From contig NC_132984.1 of the NCBI RefSeq assembly GCF_047496725.1, positions 1,499,001 to 1,563,000 of the forward strand: a stretch of DNA of 64,000 bases, written 5' to 3'. The notes under the pieces are model-generated. The model was not told the DNA's origin and did no database searches. It worked only from the letters and a program-made list of their open reading frames with translations. Of this stretch, positions 1-15,100 are shown in pieces. Position 1 is the stretch's first letter, and each line of letters starts with the position of its first letter. This DNA comes from Anoplolepis gracilipes (Eukaryota; Arthropoda; Insecta; Hymenoptera; Formicidae). Made by a program: the position numbers and the translations under genes.

Positions 1-181
1 GCATGGATAAGATGCAACACGACTGGACCGATCTGGCTTTCACGGTAAATCCTTACAAGGATACCGGCACTTACGTTATCGCCGGCGTCGACGAGATACA
101 ACTTCTGCTTGACGATCACATCACGAAGGCCGTCACCATCAAGAACTCGCCATACATCAAGCCTTTCGAGATACGAATAAT
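1..181 (+). CDS. Dnah7: Dnah7 exon 1 of window: linker region (5' end outside)
   Basis: Residues 1-60. The window opens inside this exon; the frame starts at the codon at position 3. The segment YKDTGTYVIAGVDEIQLLLD is the conserved linker stretch found in all axonemal heavy chains. The exon ends two bases into a codon. The only donor that keeps frame and family length is GC at 182-183 (GCAAGT); a GT donor four bases later would break the frame. Confidence 0.88.
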
Positions 182-3100
182 GCAAGTTTACAAAAATGTC
201 TTATGTTAAAAATAATGCATTAACTCAAAAATTTTATGTAATTAATTTTATTTTATTTTATTTTGTTACAATTTAATTTTTTATATATTTGTATTATATG
301 TAGTTTTTAATATATAATATTTTATTTATAATATATTTTTAATTAGCATTAATTTACTTCTTATTTATTTATTATTTTTTATTATAAATTATTATAATTT
401 ATTATTTATATATAAATTATTTAGTTATTTTGTAAATTATTATTATAAATTACTATAAATTATTATTTAATTATTTTATATTTACATTTATGTAAGCAAA
501 GTATAATATTATATTGTGAGCAATATATAAAAAAAGAAAAGTAATAGAATTCGTAATTTATAATAAGAATTTAATATTTGATTGCAGCAAATGGGAAAAA
601 ACGTTGCATCTGCTGGAGGATATTCTGGATCAATGGTTAAAAGTACAAGGTACATGGATGTATCTGGAACCAATTTTTACTTCGCCAGACATTCAACAAC
701 AAATGCCGGAAGAAGGAAGAAAATTCGCTCAGGTCGACAAGATATGGCGGGACATCATGAAGAATGTCTATAGCGACTCCCATTGCCTTGTCGTTGTCGA
801 GATCGACAAAATGTTGGAGCGACTGAAGAAAAGTTTCGGATTATTGGAGCTTATTCAGAAAGGACTGAATGAATACTTGGAAAAGAAGAGACTATTTTTC
901 CCCAGATTTTTCTTCCTCTCCAACGACGAGCTGTTGGAAATTCTTTCCGAGACAAAGGATCCCACGCGGTAATTTATTTATAACTATAAATAAATAGAGT
1001 AAATATAGTAATTTAGTAGCAATTATAAAATTAATAAACAACTTTTTAATTTCTCTTTTTATATACTTTTATAATTATTTATATATCTTATATACATTTA
1101 TAATAGATAACGATTTACATTTTGTGTAAAATAAAATAACATCTTATCTTTGTTTTATTTCTTTTTAAATTTCTATTTCAATTTAATTTCAATTTTAAAT
1201 TTAATAACAATAGAGATGGAAAGATTGCGTTTTCTCTTTACTTTTTTAATGCAATTTTAATTTAAATAAAATATTTATCTAAGTTTGATATTTAATTTCA
1301 CTGATTTCGACAATATATGTGTATTATATGAAAACATTATATATTATTATGTTATTCTTCAGGGTGCAGCCACATTTGAAGAAGTGCTTCGAGGGTATAG
1401 CTCGATTAAAGTTCAACGAGGACCTCGAGATACTTGCGATGCGATCCGCGGAAGACGAGGAGGTCGAGATTCTGATAATAATATCCACCTCCGCTGCCAG
1501 AGGACAAGTCGAGAAATGGTTGATCGAGCTAGAGGCGGAGATGCGGAAGAGCGTCTGTCATATGGTGCATCAAGCGATTCTGGCGTATCATATCAAGAAG
1601 AGGACGGCCTGGGTTCTCGAATGGCCTGGTCAGACCGTTCTCTGCGTAGGTCAGACATATTGGACGCAACAAGTCGAGGAGGCTATGTTGAAAGGAGTGG
1701 ACGGCTTGAAAAGATATTTGAACCAGTGCCAGGAAGAACTGAACGACATCATCCTGCTGATCAGAGGCACCCTTTCCAAGCAGAATCGCATTACATTAGG
1801 TGTTAGAAATTTGCTAAAAATTTGAGAAAAAAATATGTCGAATAATATTTTTTTAATGAAAAAAGAAGAAAGAATCTTTTAATATTATGAATGCTAATGT
1901 TTTCTAGAGGCTCTGGTTACTCTGGATGTTCACAGCAAGGATGTACTCGCGGAACTGTACAAGGAGCAAGTGATAAAAAATACCGACTTCAGGTGGTTGT
2001 GTCAACTTAGATATTACTGGCTGGTATAAACACTTAATAATATAAAATAAATAATCATCGCGTCTTTTATAAAATATATTTCACTAATTAATGTCCAATT
2101 GTAGGAAGATCACATGTGGGCGTATATGATCAACTCGTACATACGTTATGGCTGCGAGTATCTCGGTAACACGTCTCGTCTGGTGATCACTCCCTTGACG
2201 GATCGATGCTATCGCACTCTGTTCGGCGCCCTGAGCCTTCATCTGGGTGGCGCGCCTGAAGGACCGGCCGGTACCGGCAAGACGGAGACCACGAAGGACC
2301 TAGCAAAGGCGGTGGCAAAGCAGTGCGTGGTCTTCAACTGCTCCGAGGGTCTTGACTACATCGCACTGGGCAAGTTCTTTAAGGGTCTCGCCTCGTGCGG
2401 TGCCTGGTCCTGTTTCGACGAGTTCAATCGCATCGACCTGGAGGTCCTGTCAGTCGTGGCGCAACAGATCCTGACGATCCAGTGTGCCATCAACGCCGGT
2501 GCCGAGAAGATGATCTTTGAGGGTACCGAGATCTACCTCGACCCTACCTGCGCCATCTTCATCACCATGAATCCCGGCTATGCTGGCAGAACTGAGCTAC
2601 CCGACAATCTAAAGGCTCTCTTCCGGCCCGTTGCCATGATGGTGCCCGATTATGCTCTTATCGCGGAAAACACTCTATATTCTTATGGTTTCTATAACGG
2701 CCGACCCTTGGCCGTGAAGATCGTTACCGCTTATAAACTTTGCTCGGAGCAGCTCAGCAGTCAGCATCACTACGATTACGGTATGAGAGCTGTCAAGTCT
2801 GTGCTGATCGCCGCTGGCAACCTGAAACTTCGTTATCCTGAAGAGTCTGAGGACATTTTAATGCTAAGAAGTATCTTGGATGTTAATCTACCAAAGTTTC
2901 TGATCCATGATTTGCCGCTCTTCGAAGGTAAGAAGCTTTCGTTTGCTAGAAATTTTCGATAAAAATATATCATAAAAATTAAATTTAGTTTGAACAGCTA
3001 TATATATCATGTAAAGTTAAATTCAAGTTTTTATTAAAAATCAGATTATATTATTTTTATGTAGAGACTAATATATAGAATTTTATTTTAGAAATATAGT

Positions 3101-6100
3101 AATAATTATATTTATTGTGTCTTAATAAAATTCCTTAATGTTATTAATTTATAAATAATAAATACATATTAAAATTTTGATATTAAAAAATTTTTCATGT
3201 TCCACTATAACACATATATAATTTTACTTTCAATAAAAAATGTACTTTCAGAAAAAATTATTTCTCAATAATTAAGATAAAAAAGAAATAAAATATTTTA
3301 TAAATGAATTTGATATCTTTAACATAAAATTAATTTTTTACCGTACCGCAGGAATAGCCTCTGACCTGTTTCCGGGTGTCGTGCTACCAACGCCAGATTA
3401 CACGCACATAAACGCGTGCACGCGTGACGCTTGTGCCGCGGCCAATCTACAATGCACGGATTATTTCCTCGAGAAGATCCATCAGATTTACGAAATGATG
3501 ATCGTGCGTCATGGCTTCATGATCGTCGGGTTACCATTCGGAGGCAAGACCTCGGCCTATCGGATGCTGGCCGATTGTCTCGGTCTCCTGGAGGACAGGG
3601 GGTTGATGAACGAGCATCGCGTGGAAATTACCGTTATCAATCCCAAAGCCATTACGATGGGCCAGCTGTATGGACAGTTCGATCCTGCCTCGCACGAATG
3701 GAGCGACGGGGTCCTGGCGGTGTCCTATCGCGCCTTTGCCACTTCCGTTAATCTCAACAGAAAGTGGCTGGTGTTTGACGGGCCGGTGGACGCTCTCTGG
3801 ATCGAGAACATGAACACCGTGCTAGACGACAATAAGAAACTCTGCCTCACTTCCGGGGAAATCATCATGCTCGCACCCACGACAAACCTGATTTTCGAAC
3901 CTATGGATTTGGAGGTTCCATAATAATCATATGTTGTTTATTAAATAAGTCTCTGTGTGAGAAATCATTGTTATTAATATCTGGTTTGCTAAGAGAGTAT
4001 AATACAAATTCGAAAACTTGATAATAAAACATTTTACTTCTTAGAACTATGAATTGTTTTTTTTTTTTTTTTTTTTTTTCATATAACACTCATATAACAC
4101 TCTTCTTATCAGGTTGCATCGCCTGCCACGGTTTCCCGATGCGGCATGATTTACATGGAGCCGGTGAGTCTGGGCTGGACGCCGCTTTTGATCTCGTGGC
4201 TTAACACCTTACCGCCATGTTTCTCCGAGCATATTGAAAGTTATTTGAAGGATTTGTATCTACGTTTTTGCCCGCCCCTATTGCATTTGATTCGACGTTG
4301 CGGCGCAAAAGTAAGTGTCATTCAAATTTTTTTAATAATACTTCAAACAGTCAATTTTTTCCAACTACACTAGTGTCTTTAGAGATTTTACACATGTAAC
4401 GATGCACCTCTCGTTGATCACTGTAATTATTAATTACCCGATCGCTCTTTGTATACTCTGATGATACATATTCGCATCTGTTTCATACATACTTGTATGT
4501 TGACTTGCACTCGAGAGAGGCTTCCGTTACACAAAAGAGAAAAATATATTTATTTTTATTATTAAAAAAATATATAAAATTTGCACAATTAAACTTCTTG
4601 AAGAAATTTATCTTGGTTCCGTCGAAAGTTAAGATATTATATAATATTTCTGCCCGTAGGAAATGATAACGATGCCAGATGCTAATTTAACGCGTTCGGT
4701 TATGTATATGTACGATTGTTTCCTCGACGATTTTCAAAACGAGAAATACGTAAGCATGCTTTCGGACTTAGACATGAGAGCGCAAATAGAGGTAAATATA
4801 AATTATATTATTTCTCCTAAAATTATTGCATGTACTTTTTAATTGTTTAATACAAGATTTTTCTTGATTCTGCTTTAAATCGATGCTTAAAAAATTAAAG
4901 AATGCTATATTTATAAAAATATATTTGAAAAAATGCAATTTATGTTAATTTTTATTTGATTAATCACAATTATAGTATATGAAGATTTTATTTATATTAA
5001 AAAAGTAACAAAATAATAAATACTATTTAATTACATAATTAATATTAATTTTTTATTCAAGTAATAATCAACATTCATTGATTTTAATTTTATTATTTAT
5101 ATTTATATTAATATATTTTTAACGTGACATTAAATTACCATTTGTAAAAAATATATATTTAGTTTGTTGGAAAAAATATTGTAAGACAAATTATTTGACA
5201 GGGTATCTTTTTCTTCTCGTGCATCTGGGCGATAGGGGTGACGTTGATGGTCAACTATCGCGAGTGGTTCGACGTGCTCTTCAGGGCATTAGTGGATGCC
5301 GAATTCCCGAAGGAAGTGCGACAACGCTTCGGCATCTCGCCGGAAATTGGCAATCCCAAGGAAGCCTACTTAGTGCCCTTACCGATCAACGGCTCGGTCT
5401 TTGATTATAAATACATCAAGGAAGGTAGGGGTAGGTGGGAACCATGGCTGGAGGATCTGCAAGACGTTCCGCCGATTCCCAGAGACATGCCGGTTAATCA
5501 GATTATCATTTCAACGGTGGAAACCGTCCGTTACTTTTATCTCTTTTATTATCTCGTTTGCCATCACAAGCCAGTTCTTCTGGTCGGACCGACCGGTACT
5601 GGAAAATCTGTCTACATTATGGAGTTCCTGCTAAAGAGAAACAACCCAGAAATTTTCAAGCCGCTCTTTGTGATATTTTCGGCACAAACGACAGCAAATC
5701 AGACGCAGGATATTATTATGAGCAAGCTGGATCGGAGAAGAAAAGGTTTGTGTCGATCGATTTGAAATTGATTTATTGAAATTTAGATTTTGAGATACAG
5801 AAATATAGTTTTTTTATTATTATTACAAATTATTTAAAAATATTTTTTATTTCATTATTGGAATTGTGTGATTGATATTTTAATATAAATAGTAAATAAG
5901 ATAACAATTATTATAATATATAATTCTTAGAGAAAGGAATATTAAAAGAATTATTATAATTCTTTTTTTAGCTATTATCTAATAATTATTATTTAATTAT
6001 AGGTTTGTATGGTGCACCCCCCGGTCAGTACTGGGTGGTTTTCGTGGACGACGTGTCGATGCCGCAAAGGGAGGAATTTGGGGCCCAGCCGCCCATCGAG

Positions 6101-9100
6101 CTCCTACGTCAATGGCTGGACCACTGGACTTGGTACGACCGGAAGGAGGTAGTGCCCATCAAACTCGTGGATGTCCAGCTGATGTGTGCGATGGGACCGC
6201 CAGCGGGCGGGCGTGACGTCACGCCAAGATTTAAGCGGCATTTTGTCACCTTGGCGATTCCCGAGTTCGATGACGATGTCTTGATTACCATTTTCGGCAG
6301 AATCACCTCCTGGCATTTCGCCACTCGAGGTTTCCCAGCGTTCTTCGAGCCGTGCGTCGACTACATAGTCCTCGGTACTCTTGACATATACAAGGAGACC
6401 AGACAGAACCTTCTGCCGACCCCTGCCAAGTCGCATTATCTGTTTAATTTGCGTGATTTCTCGCGCGTTATCCAAGGCGTGTTGCTCTCCGATCCCGATG
6501 TCATCACCGATGTGGTACGAGATAAAAAAATTATTTTGGGGAATAAAAATAATATTTTATATCACGCAAAAATATTTTTTTTTTAATTCGTCTCTTATTT
6601 CAAAACAAAAAAAAATTATAATGTAATTTCTATTATTACTTTTTTAAATATTCAACCTATTTTTACACATTATTTGTTTATATTTCAGAATTAAATTATA
6701 TATAAGATGCTTTTTTTTTAAGGTCTCCATGAAGCGTTTATGGGTGCACGAGGTGCTACGAGTTTATGGAGATCGTTTGGTGGACGAGGCCGACAGTAAA
6801 TGGCTAGTGGAACAAATTCGGAAGACTATAAATATGTACATGTATGACAATATAGATCAGTTGTTCGAAGATTTAGTGGACGATCCTTACGCCCAGGTGA
6901 CGGAAGTGCATCTGCGCAATCTCGTTTACTGTGACTTTCACAATCCGGTCGCCGAACGGAAGTTGTACATAGAAATCCAAGATTGGAATTCGCTCGCCGA
7001 AGCGGTGGAAGAATATCTCGCCGAGTATAACGATATCTCGAAAACTCCCATGGATTTGGTGCTCTTCAGGTAATGTCCTCAGTCAAGGAATGGAATCTAA
7101 TAATAATTATCTAATAGAAATCAAGTAGTTTCATAAAAAATATAGGAGGTAGAAATATTTAATTTAAAATTTATAAACATATTTAATTTAATTTCCAGAA
7201 TTATTAATACGACTGAAAATTATATCGATTATTGGAAATAATTTAAAATATAAGGTGTAGCGATTATATATTAATCTGTGATTTCTATATATAATAATGG
7301 TTTCAACAGCGTCGAGAAAGGCCGATTTTAATAAATAATAATGTAATGGATAAATTAATATAATTTTTAGATTCGCGATAGAACATCTCTCGAAAGTCTG
7401 TCGGGTGATGATGCAGCCGCGTAGTCACGCACTTTTGGTCGGCATGGGCGGTTCCGGTCGACAATCCCTGACGAAGCTCGCAGCTCATATATCCGATTAT
7501 GAGCTCTTCCAAGTGCAGATAACTCAGCAGTACGGCATGATGGAATGGCACGAGGACTTGAAGAATATCTTGCGGAAGAGCGCTGCGAGCGACCTGCACA
7601 CAGTCTTCCTCTTTATGGACACACAGATCAAGGAGGAAACCTTTCTAGAAGATATCAGCAATCTCCTTAATTCCGGTGAGGTGCCCAATCTCTTCGCGGC
7701 TGATGAAAAGTCCGAGATCTGCGAGAAAATGCGCATCATTGATCGTCAAAGAGACAGGTATTATTTCTCTCTCGCGAAATATCAAATATTCCGTTGATGA
7801 AATAATTTAAACTTCTGATTAAATATATACGTATAGTAATAATAATGTGTCTCTTGGATATTTTAAATGCAATTTGCATATTCATTAAATTTAGGAAAAT
7901 TACATTATTTGAGTAATTAATGATTACACAGAGTCCTTGCTCTTTGGAAAATAATAAAAAGAATATGAAGAAAAGAATTTTTTATTATCATTATTGAAAT
8001 ATTAAATCAAATGATATTTCTAGTGCTATGATGCATTTGGAGAATTGGATAAATTTTATCGATGAACTTGTAGGGCCGTACAGACAGACGGCAGTCCGGT
8101 GGCGCTCTTCAACTTCTTCGTGCAGACGGTGCGCGAGAATTTGCACGTGGTGGTGACGATGTCGCCGATCGGTGACAGCTTTCGCACGCGGATCCGCAAG
8201 TTCCCCGCCCTGGTAAATTGTTGCACCATCGATTGGCTGCAACCATGGCCCAAGGATGCTTTGCTGGCGGTCGCGACGCAATTCCTCAGCGAAATCGACA
8301 TGCCACAGGACGAACGTCACGCTTGTATCGAGATGTGTCAATACTTCCATACGTCTACGCAAGACTTGACAAGGGACTACTTGAGACAAGTGAATCGTCA
8401 CAATTACGTCACGCCGACGTCCTATCTCGAACTCATCAACACGTTCAAAGACCTGCTGGATCGGAAGAGGAAAGAAGTGTTAGAGGGCAAGAGACGATAC
8501 GAAGCCGGTCTTGGCAGGCTGGACAGCACACGCAAGGAGGTCAGCAAGATGCAACAGATTCTGGTGGCTCTGCGGCCGAAGCTACTAGTGGCTGCCAAGG
8601 ACGTGGAAGGTATGTTCCTGGATGTGCAACAGCAGAACAAGGAGGCTAGTGCGATGGAGCAGGTTGTTCAAAAGGATGAGAAAGCTGCTATGGTGAGAGC
8701 AGATCTCATATAAGTACAATATAATCTTGGTATTATAATTTGTTTATTTTAATTATTTTTTTTTTATTAATATTTCACGATTATTTCATAATCACTTTAT
8801 TAATTTTTAATATCTTGAACATACATTTTAGATTCTTTACAGATAATGTAAATAAATAAATAAATAAAATATAAATATGATCAAAATTTTTGTGTTTGAA
8901 ATTTAGTGTATCTCATTTTCCTGGTGTGATCTGTTGATTTGCACTTTATATGGAAGTAACTATTTAATTACATTTTATTTTATATTTTGAGAAAATGACT
9001 AATTATATAATTTGCGTGCAATTTTGTTTATCAGATCGTTGCCGCAGAAGCTAAAGAGATTCGTGCCGAATGCGACGCAAATCTACAGGAAGTGATGCCG

Positions 9101-12100
9101 ATCCTAGATGCGGCAAATGCAGCTTTAAATACTCTGACTCCGCAGGACATCCAGATCGTCAAATCCATGAAGCGACCACCGGCCGGCGTGCGATTGGTCA
9201 TGGAAGCAGTTTGCATACTGAAGGTAAATTAAATGACTATAAGACAAATAATACGTTTATAAAATAAATAATGTGTTTTTCCCCAAAAAATTAGAAAATT
9301 AATTATTAAACAAAATATTGCTTTTGTCTCTTTTGATGTTTAATTTTTATATGCATGTATAACATATATAATACACTGACAGAATAACTATCTTAAAACA
9401 AAAAAATTTTACCTAATTCAAGAAAACTATTTCTTTGATGTGTCCTAATGACGTATTTACTCGTACTCAAAACGTCTATTTGCTAAGTATATTATAAAAA
9501 GTAAATAATAAATGAAAAAATTATTTCTTTCTTGAGTAAGTACATTTACTTATTATAAAATATATACCATTTTTATTTTAATTTTATAAAATATTTATTA
9601 AAATGCATTTTTAGTTAGAAAAAAACTTTAATTTTTTAATTTAAAAAAACAGTACACTTCAATTAATAAATAATATTATATATTTTATAAAAGTGGTATT
9701 TAAACGTAGAAAATATATAGATAGAAAATAATATACTCAATATAATATGCGAATTTACTTAAAATTATATATTTATTTAAATAAAATAAATAATTCCTTT
9801 CATCAAAAGCAAAGGTTTCAAGAAAATACATTTACTTGATTTAAAAGAACTTTGTCCTCAGTATAGAGAATAATATATTATTATATTTCTAATTAAAAAT
9901 ATAATTAAAATATACAAATATATATTAAAAAATATATAGTAATAATGTTATAACTGTACATGCTTATCTGTCAGAGTTTGATTTATTTGTCCAATTTTTC
10001 CTCACAAATCTGCTTCAAACTTGCAGGACGTGAAACCAGAAAAAGTACAAGGCCCGGAGGGTCCGATCGATGACTATTGGAAACCGTCACTTCGCATTCT
10101 GGGCGATATACGGTTTCTGGAATCCCTACTAAATTATGATAAGGACAACATCCCGGAGCGGATAATGACAAAGATTCGCACGACAATCTTGACAAATCCC
10201 AACTTCGATCCGGAACGAATCAGACAGGTGTCGACCGCTTGCGAGGGTCTTTGTCGCTGGGTATTTGCGCTTTCGGAGTATGACAAGGTCGCCAAGGTAG
10301 TAGCGCCGAAGAAACAGGCTCTAGCTAAAGCTGAAGCCGACTATTCCGCGGCGATGGAACAGCTGAAGCTGAAGAGGAGCCAGCTGCAAGAAGTGCGAGA
10401 TCGACTAGCCAGGCTGGAGACTCTGCTGGCTCAACGAAAAGCCGAATATCAAACGATGACCGATGAAGTGAAAGATTGCGAGGAAAAACTGAGGAGGGCC
10501 GAAGAGCTCATCGGGGGCCTTGGTGGCGAGTACACCAGATGGTCCGAGACTGCCAAGTAATAATTTTAAATTATTCGAGCCACTTTCTTTCCATATATCT
10601 TACAAATATCTTAAAATGATTTTTTTCTTTATTAAATATAGGCATTAAATATAGATAAGCTTTATTCTTTGTGGTTAATAATATATATATATATATAGCA
10701 TTTTTTAGCTTATATATATTTCTTTTAATAAAAAAAAATAAAGATTAGAGCAGTTTTTAGTCTAGTTAAATTAAATTATTAAAATCTTGTAAAAATTTTA
10801 AGTGGATATAAAATATTTTTTATTTATGTTTCTACCTTGAATAATAATACTTTAATTGGTTTAAAACTTTTCTTCAGATCGCTTGGAGAACGTTATCACA
10901 AACTAACGGGCGATATTCTGATCGGTTCCGGGATAGTAGCTTATCTAGGTGTCTTCACGATGCAGTATCGGCAACGACAGATAGAGAACTGGGTAAAGTT
11001 CTGCACCGACCTGAAGATTGTCTGCACGCAAGACTTTCAACTCACGCAGGTGTTGGGCGACCCGGTGCTAATCCGCGCCTGGAATATATTCGGTCTACCG
11101 AATGATCTGTTCTCCATCGACAACGCCATAATTGTCACGAATTCGCGCCGCTGGCCGCTGATGATCGATCCGCAGGGCCAGGCGAACAAATGGGTGAAGA
11201 ATATGGAGAAGGCGTCCAATTTGCATGTCGTAAGACTCATACAACCGGATTATATGAGAATCCTGGAGAATGCCGTACAATTCGGACAACCTGTGTTATT
11301 GGAGAACATAGAAGAGGAATTGGACCCGGTCCTGGAACCGTTACTGATGAAGCAGACCTTTAGGTCCGGCGGTGCTTTATGCATCAAGATCGGCGACAGC
11401 ATCATCGAATATTCCGAGAAATTTCGGCAAGTTTACCAATCCGCTTAATTTTACATCTTTTCTTTTTCTCGGAATCACATGTACATATAAATGAGATTCC
11501 TAACTTTTGTGTTAATAATTATATATTAATATATTATGTTAATAATTATATTTAATTATATTTTATGTTAACAATTATTTTGTCTTCTTTATTTTTAACA
11601 ATGTTTAATAATTCATTAAAGTTATAAAAAAATATGAAAAAATACATTATTCATATTCTATATTTTTTAACTTTGTTCTTTGTTCTGTATTAACTTTCTA
11701 ATTAATTTTTTGAAATTTTCCCTTAAAAGAAATTCATGTAAAAATGTATTTCATCAAAATCTGCGTAGATTTTACATCACTACGAAATTACGGAATCCAC
11801 ATTACTTACCAGAAGTAGTGGTGAAGGTAACTTTGTTGAACTTTATGATCACTCCAGTTGGCTTGGACGATCAACTTCTAGGTATAGTTGTTGCAAAAGA
11901 AAGACCCGAGCTAGAATCCGAGAAGAATCAGCTGATAGTTCAAGGAGCAGCTAATAAAAAGTAAATATTCTTTTACACTTTATTTTCTATAAAATAATTA
12001 ACTTTGCACAATTGTCAAATTATTTTCTTAAACGCGCGTGATTATTAAATATATTTACTATATTAAAAAATATTTATATTGAGTAGGAGAGAGAACACAA

Positions 12101-15100
12101 TTTAATTATGAAAAATTATTTAGTTTAAGCTTTATCATAATTATTATTAATTAATAAAATTAGATTACATAATTGCCTCGTGGTAATAAATAAATATGAA
12201 TTAACAAAATATATCCTATATACGTATACGAGTAAATATTAATTTTGTAGAAATGTTTTATAGAATTTTGTTGTTCTGCAATTTAGAATTAACGTTGCTC
12301 CTCGATCGGTGATATTTCGTAATGTTTTTCCGCAGAATGTTAAAGGAGATAGAGAATAAGATTCTGGAGGTACTATCCGCGTCCAAGGAGAATATCCTCG
12401 AGGATGAAACGGCAATCGGTGTGTTGAGTTCATCGAAGAATCTAGCCAACGAGATTCAAACTAAACAAACTGCCGCCGAGATAACCGAGAAGTCCATTGA
12501 CGCGGCGAGATTGCAGTACACGCCGATTGCAGTCTACAGTACCGTTCTCTTCTTCACGATTGGTGAGCAAAAATACAAACAAAGTAACTAAACGAATTTG
12601 CAGCAAGATTACACGCTTGATTTTATTAGATTTATGATTCCCACTTTCTCTATTTATCTCATCTATGTGTGTTTATTAAAATATGCGTTTATTTATTTAT
12701 TTAAAAGCTAAGCTTTTAATTACTTTAATTTTAATAAATACATATTATATTATATTTAAAATATAAAATATAATATTTTTTCTTTTAACTATATAATTAT
12801 AATATTCTCTTTATATTTATTGTATATATTTTTTTTAAATATATAATTATAATATTTTTTTCTTTTAAAATAATATATAAATTTTTTCTTATTTTTTTTA
12901 TCTAGATTAATTTTTTTTTTTTTTTTTTTTTTTAATAATACGAATAAATAAGGCTCCAATATTTAACAAACACGTAACTATCAACTTGGCAATGAGAGCC
13001 GCGAAATTTGAATCGTGCACAGGGCACACATATTTTACTTGGTGTATTTTACCGAGAAATAGATTCTCATTTTTGAACCCCCTCTTTCCCCCCCCCCCCC
13101 TCCTCTGAAGAGACGTAGACGAGAATAATTTTTTTTTATTTTGGATTTTCCTAAAAAATTTGGTGAGATATTTATTTTTGCAAAATCTCTTCATTAGTTA
13201 TGTTGGCGAACATCGACCCGATGTATCAGTACTCCCTCGTCTGGTTCGTCAATATCTTCAAGAACACGATCGACAACACACCATCGGTGGAGAACATACA
13301 ACAACGTCTTAAGGACCTTACCAGATGCTTCACCTATTCTCTGTATGTCAACATATGCCGCTCTCTCTTCGAGAAAGACAAGCTGCTCTTCTCGCTTTTG
13401 CTATCCGTGAATTTGCTGAACAAGCAGGGCCAGCTTTCGATAGCCCAATGGATGTTCTTGCTCACCGGTGGCGTCGGCCTCGAGAATCCTTTTGTTAATC
13501 CTACCGAGTGGTTACCTGCGAGGTCCTGGGATGAACTCTGTCGACTGAATGATGTGCCCGGATTCGCGGTAATTCTTTTTTAAATTGTATAAAGCTACTC
13601 TATAACATTAAAACAAGAAAACTCTTTTTATTAGCTATCTAATAAGAAATTAAATTATTAAAATAAATTAATAAACAAATAAATTAATAATAATTAATAT
13701 TAGTAAATTAGTAATCATTAATAATAATTAATAAAATAGTAATTTTAATTAATTAATTAAAATAAATATTCTCTATTTAATACAGAAGCATTGGAAATTA
13801 ATATTTTTATTAATTAGTTTTCAATTATTTATTAGAATTTTGTTTAGAAATTTAATTGGGAGAATTTATTATAAAATATAAGAGAGATTTTAATTATTAA
13901 AATCTGACTGCCCTTTTTCTTATGTATTTTATCGTTTAGGGAATAAAAGATTCGTATACACAAAATATCGACGAGTGGAAAAAGGTGTTTGATCACAAGG
14001 AACCTCATACGGTGCCCTTTCCTGCTCCTTGGAACAAACTGAGTAGCTTTGAAAAAATGCTGGTGCTTCGTTGCATTCGGCCTGACAAAGTCGTACCGGC
14101 GGCGCAATTATTTGTCGAAGGTAAAGTAGTTTAAAGAGAAGAGACAAGAAAGTAGCGGATATTCAAATCCAAAAGAATAAGTTGACTTGGATGAAAAAAA
14201 AAAAGGACAAAAAATTTAAGACACTCTGTATATCTCGAGCGAAATTAAATTCTATTATATACATGTAACGCGCTTTCCTTCTTCCCCTTTCTTTTTATAT
14301 CCCTAATATTTAAGAGAAATTCAATATGTCAATGTAATCTGCGATTTAATAGGAAAAGCGTCAGAGTAAAATCCCTTCATCCACTAATTTATTCGTTTGA
14401 ATTCTTCCGATAGAGCAATTAGGACATCAGTACATCGTGCCGCCGCCTTTTGACCTGGCAGCCTCTTTCGCCGACTCTCACTCTTGCATCCCATTAATAT
14501 TTGTTTTGACACCCGGTGCGGATCCTATGGCGATTCTGTTAAAGTTCGCCGACGATCAGGGATTCGGTGCCAGCAGACTGTTCTCATTATCGCTGGGCCA
14601 AGGGCAAGAGATTATTGCTGAAAGTCTCATCGACGAAGGCGTGAAAAATGGCACTTGGGTAGTGCTGCAAAATTGCCATGTTACTAAGACCTTCATGCCT
14701 ATCTTAGAAAAAGTAATTCTTCAATCGTAAATTAAATTTTTTATTATATAATTGAAAAAGATTTAATAGAAAATATAAAAGTTTAATTTAAGTCTGATCA
14801 TAAAAGATTGATTCCATTTCAAATTTAAAATTATGTGTGTGTAAAAGATTTATCAGCTTTTAATTGAAATTAATTTATGTGTAATTTATGTTAAATAAAC
14901 ATTTTAGGGAAGAAACTATATCAACATATCTTTATTAGATTAAAAAGATTTAAATTTACACAACAAATATTTTCCAAATTATATTTTCAATAAAACAATA
15001 TTTTTAAGTTTTTAAAAATTTCTGATTTCCTTCTTTTTTATATTATTTTTATTTTATCATATTCAGATATGCGAGAGCTTTACGAGGGAAACCGTGCATC

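Noticed and set aside
182..209. Reading through from exon 1 to the stop at 207-209 as a short protein end
   Set aside because: The dynein frame continues in the next exon when the GC donor is used; the read-through residues are intronic.
3901..4089. Short minus-strand frame opposite the exon 6-7 intron
   Set aside because: Begins in a poly-A (poly-T on +) run and overlaps the dynein exon antisense.
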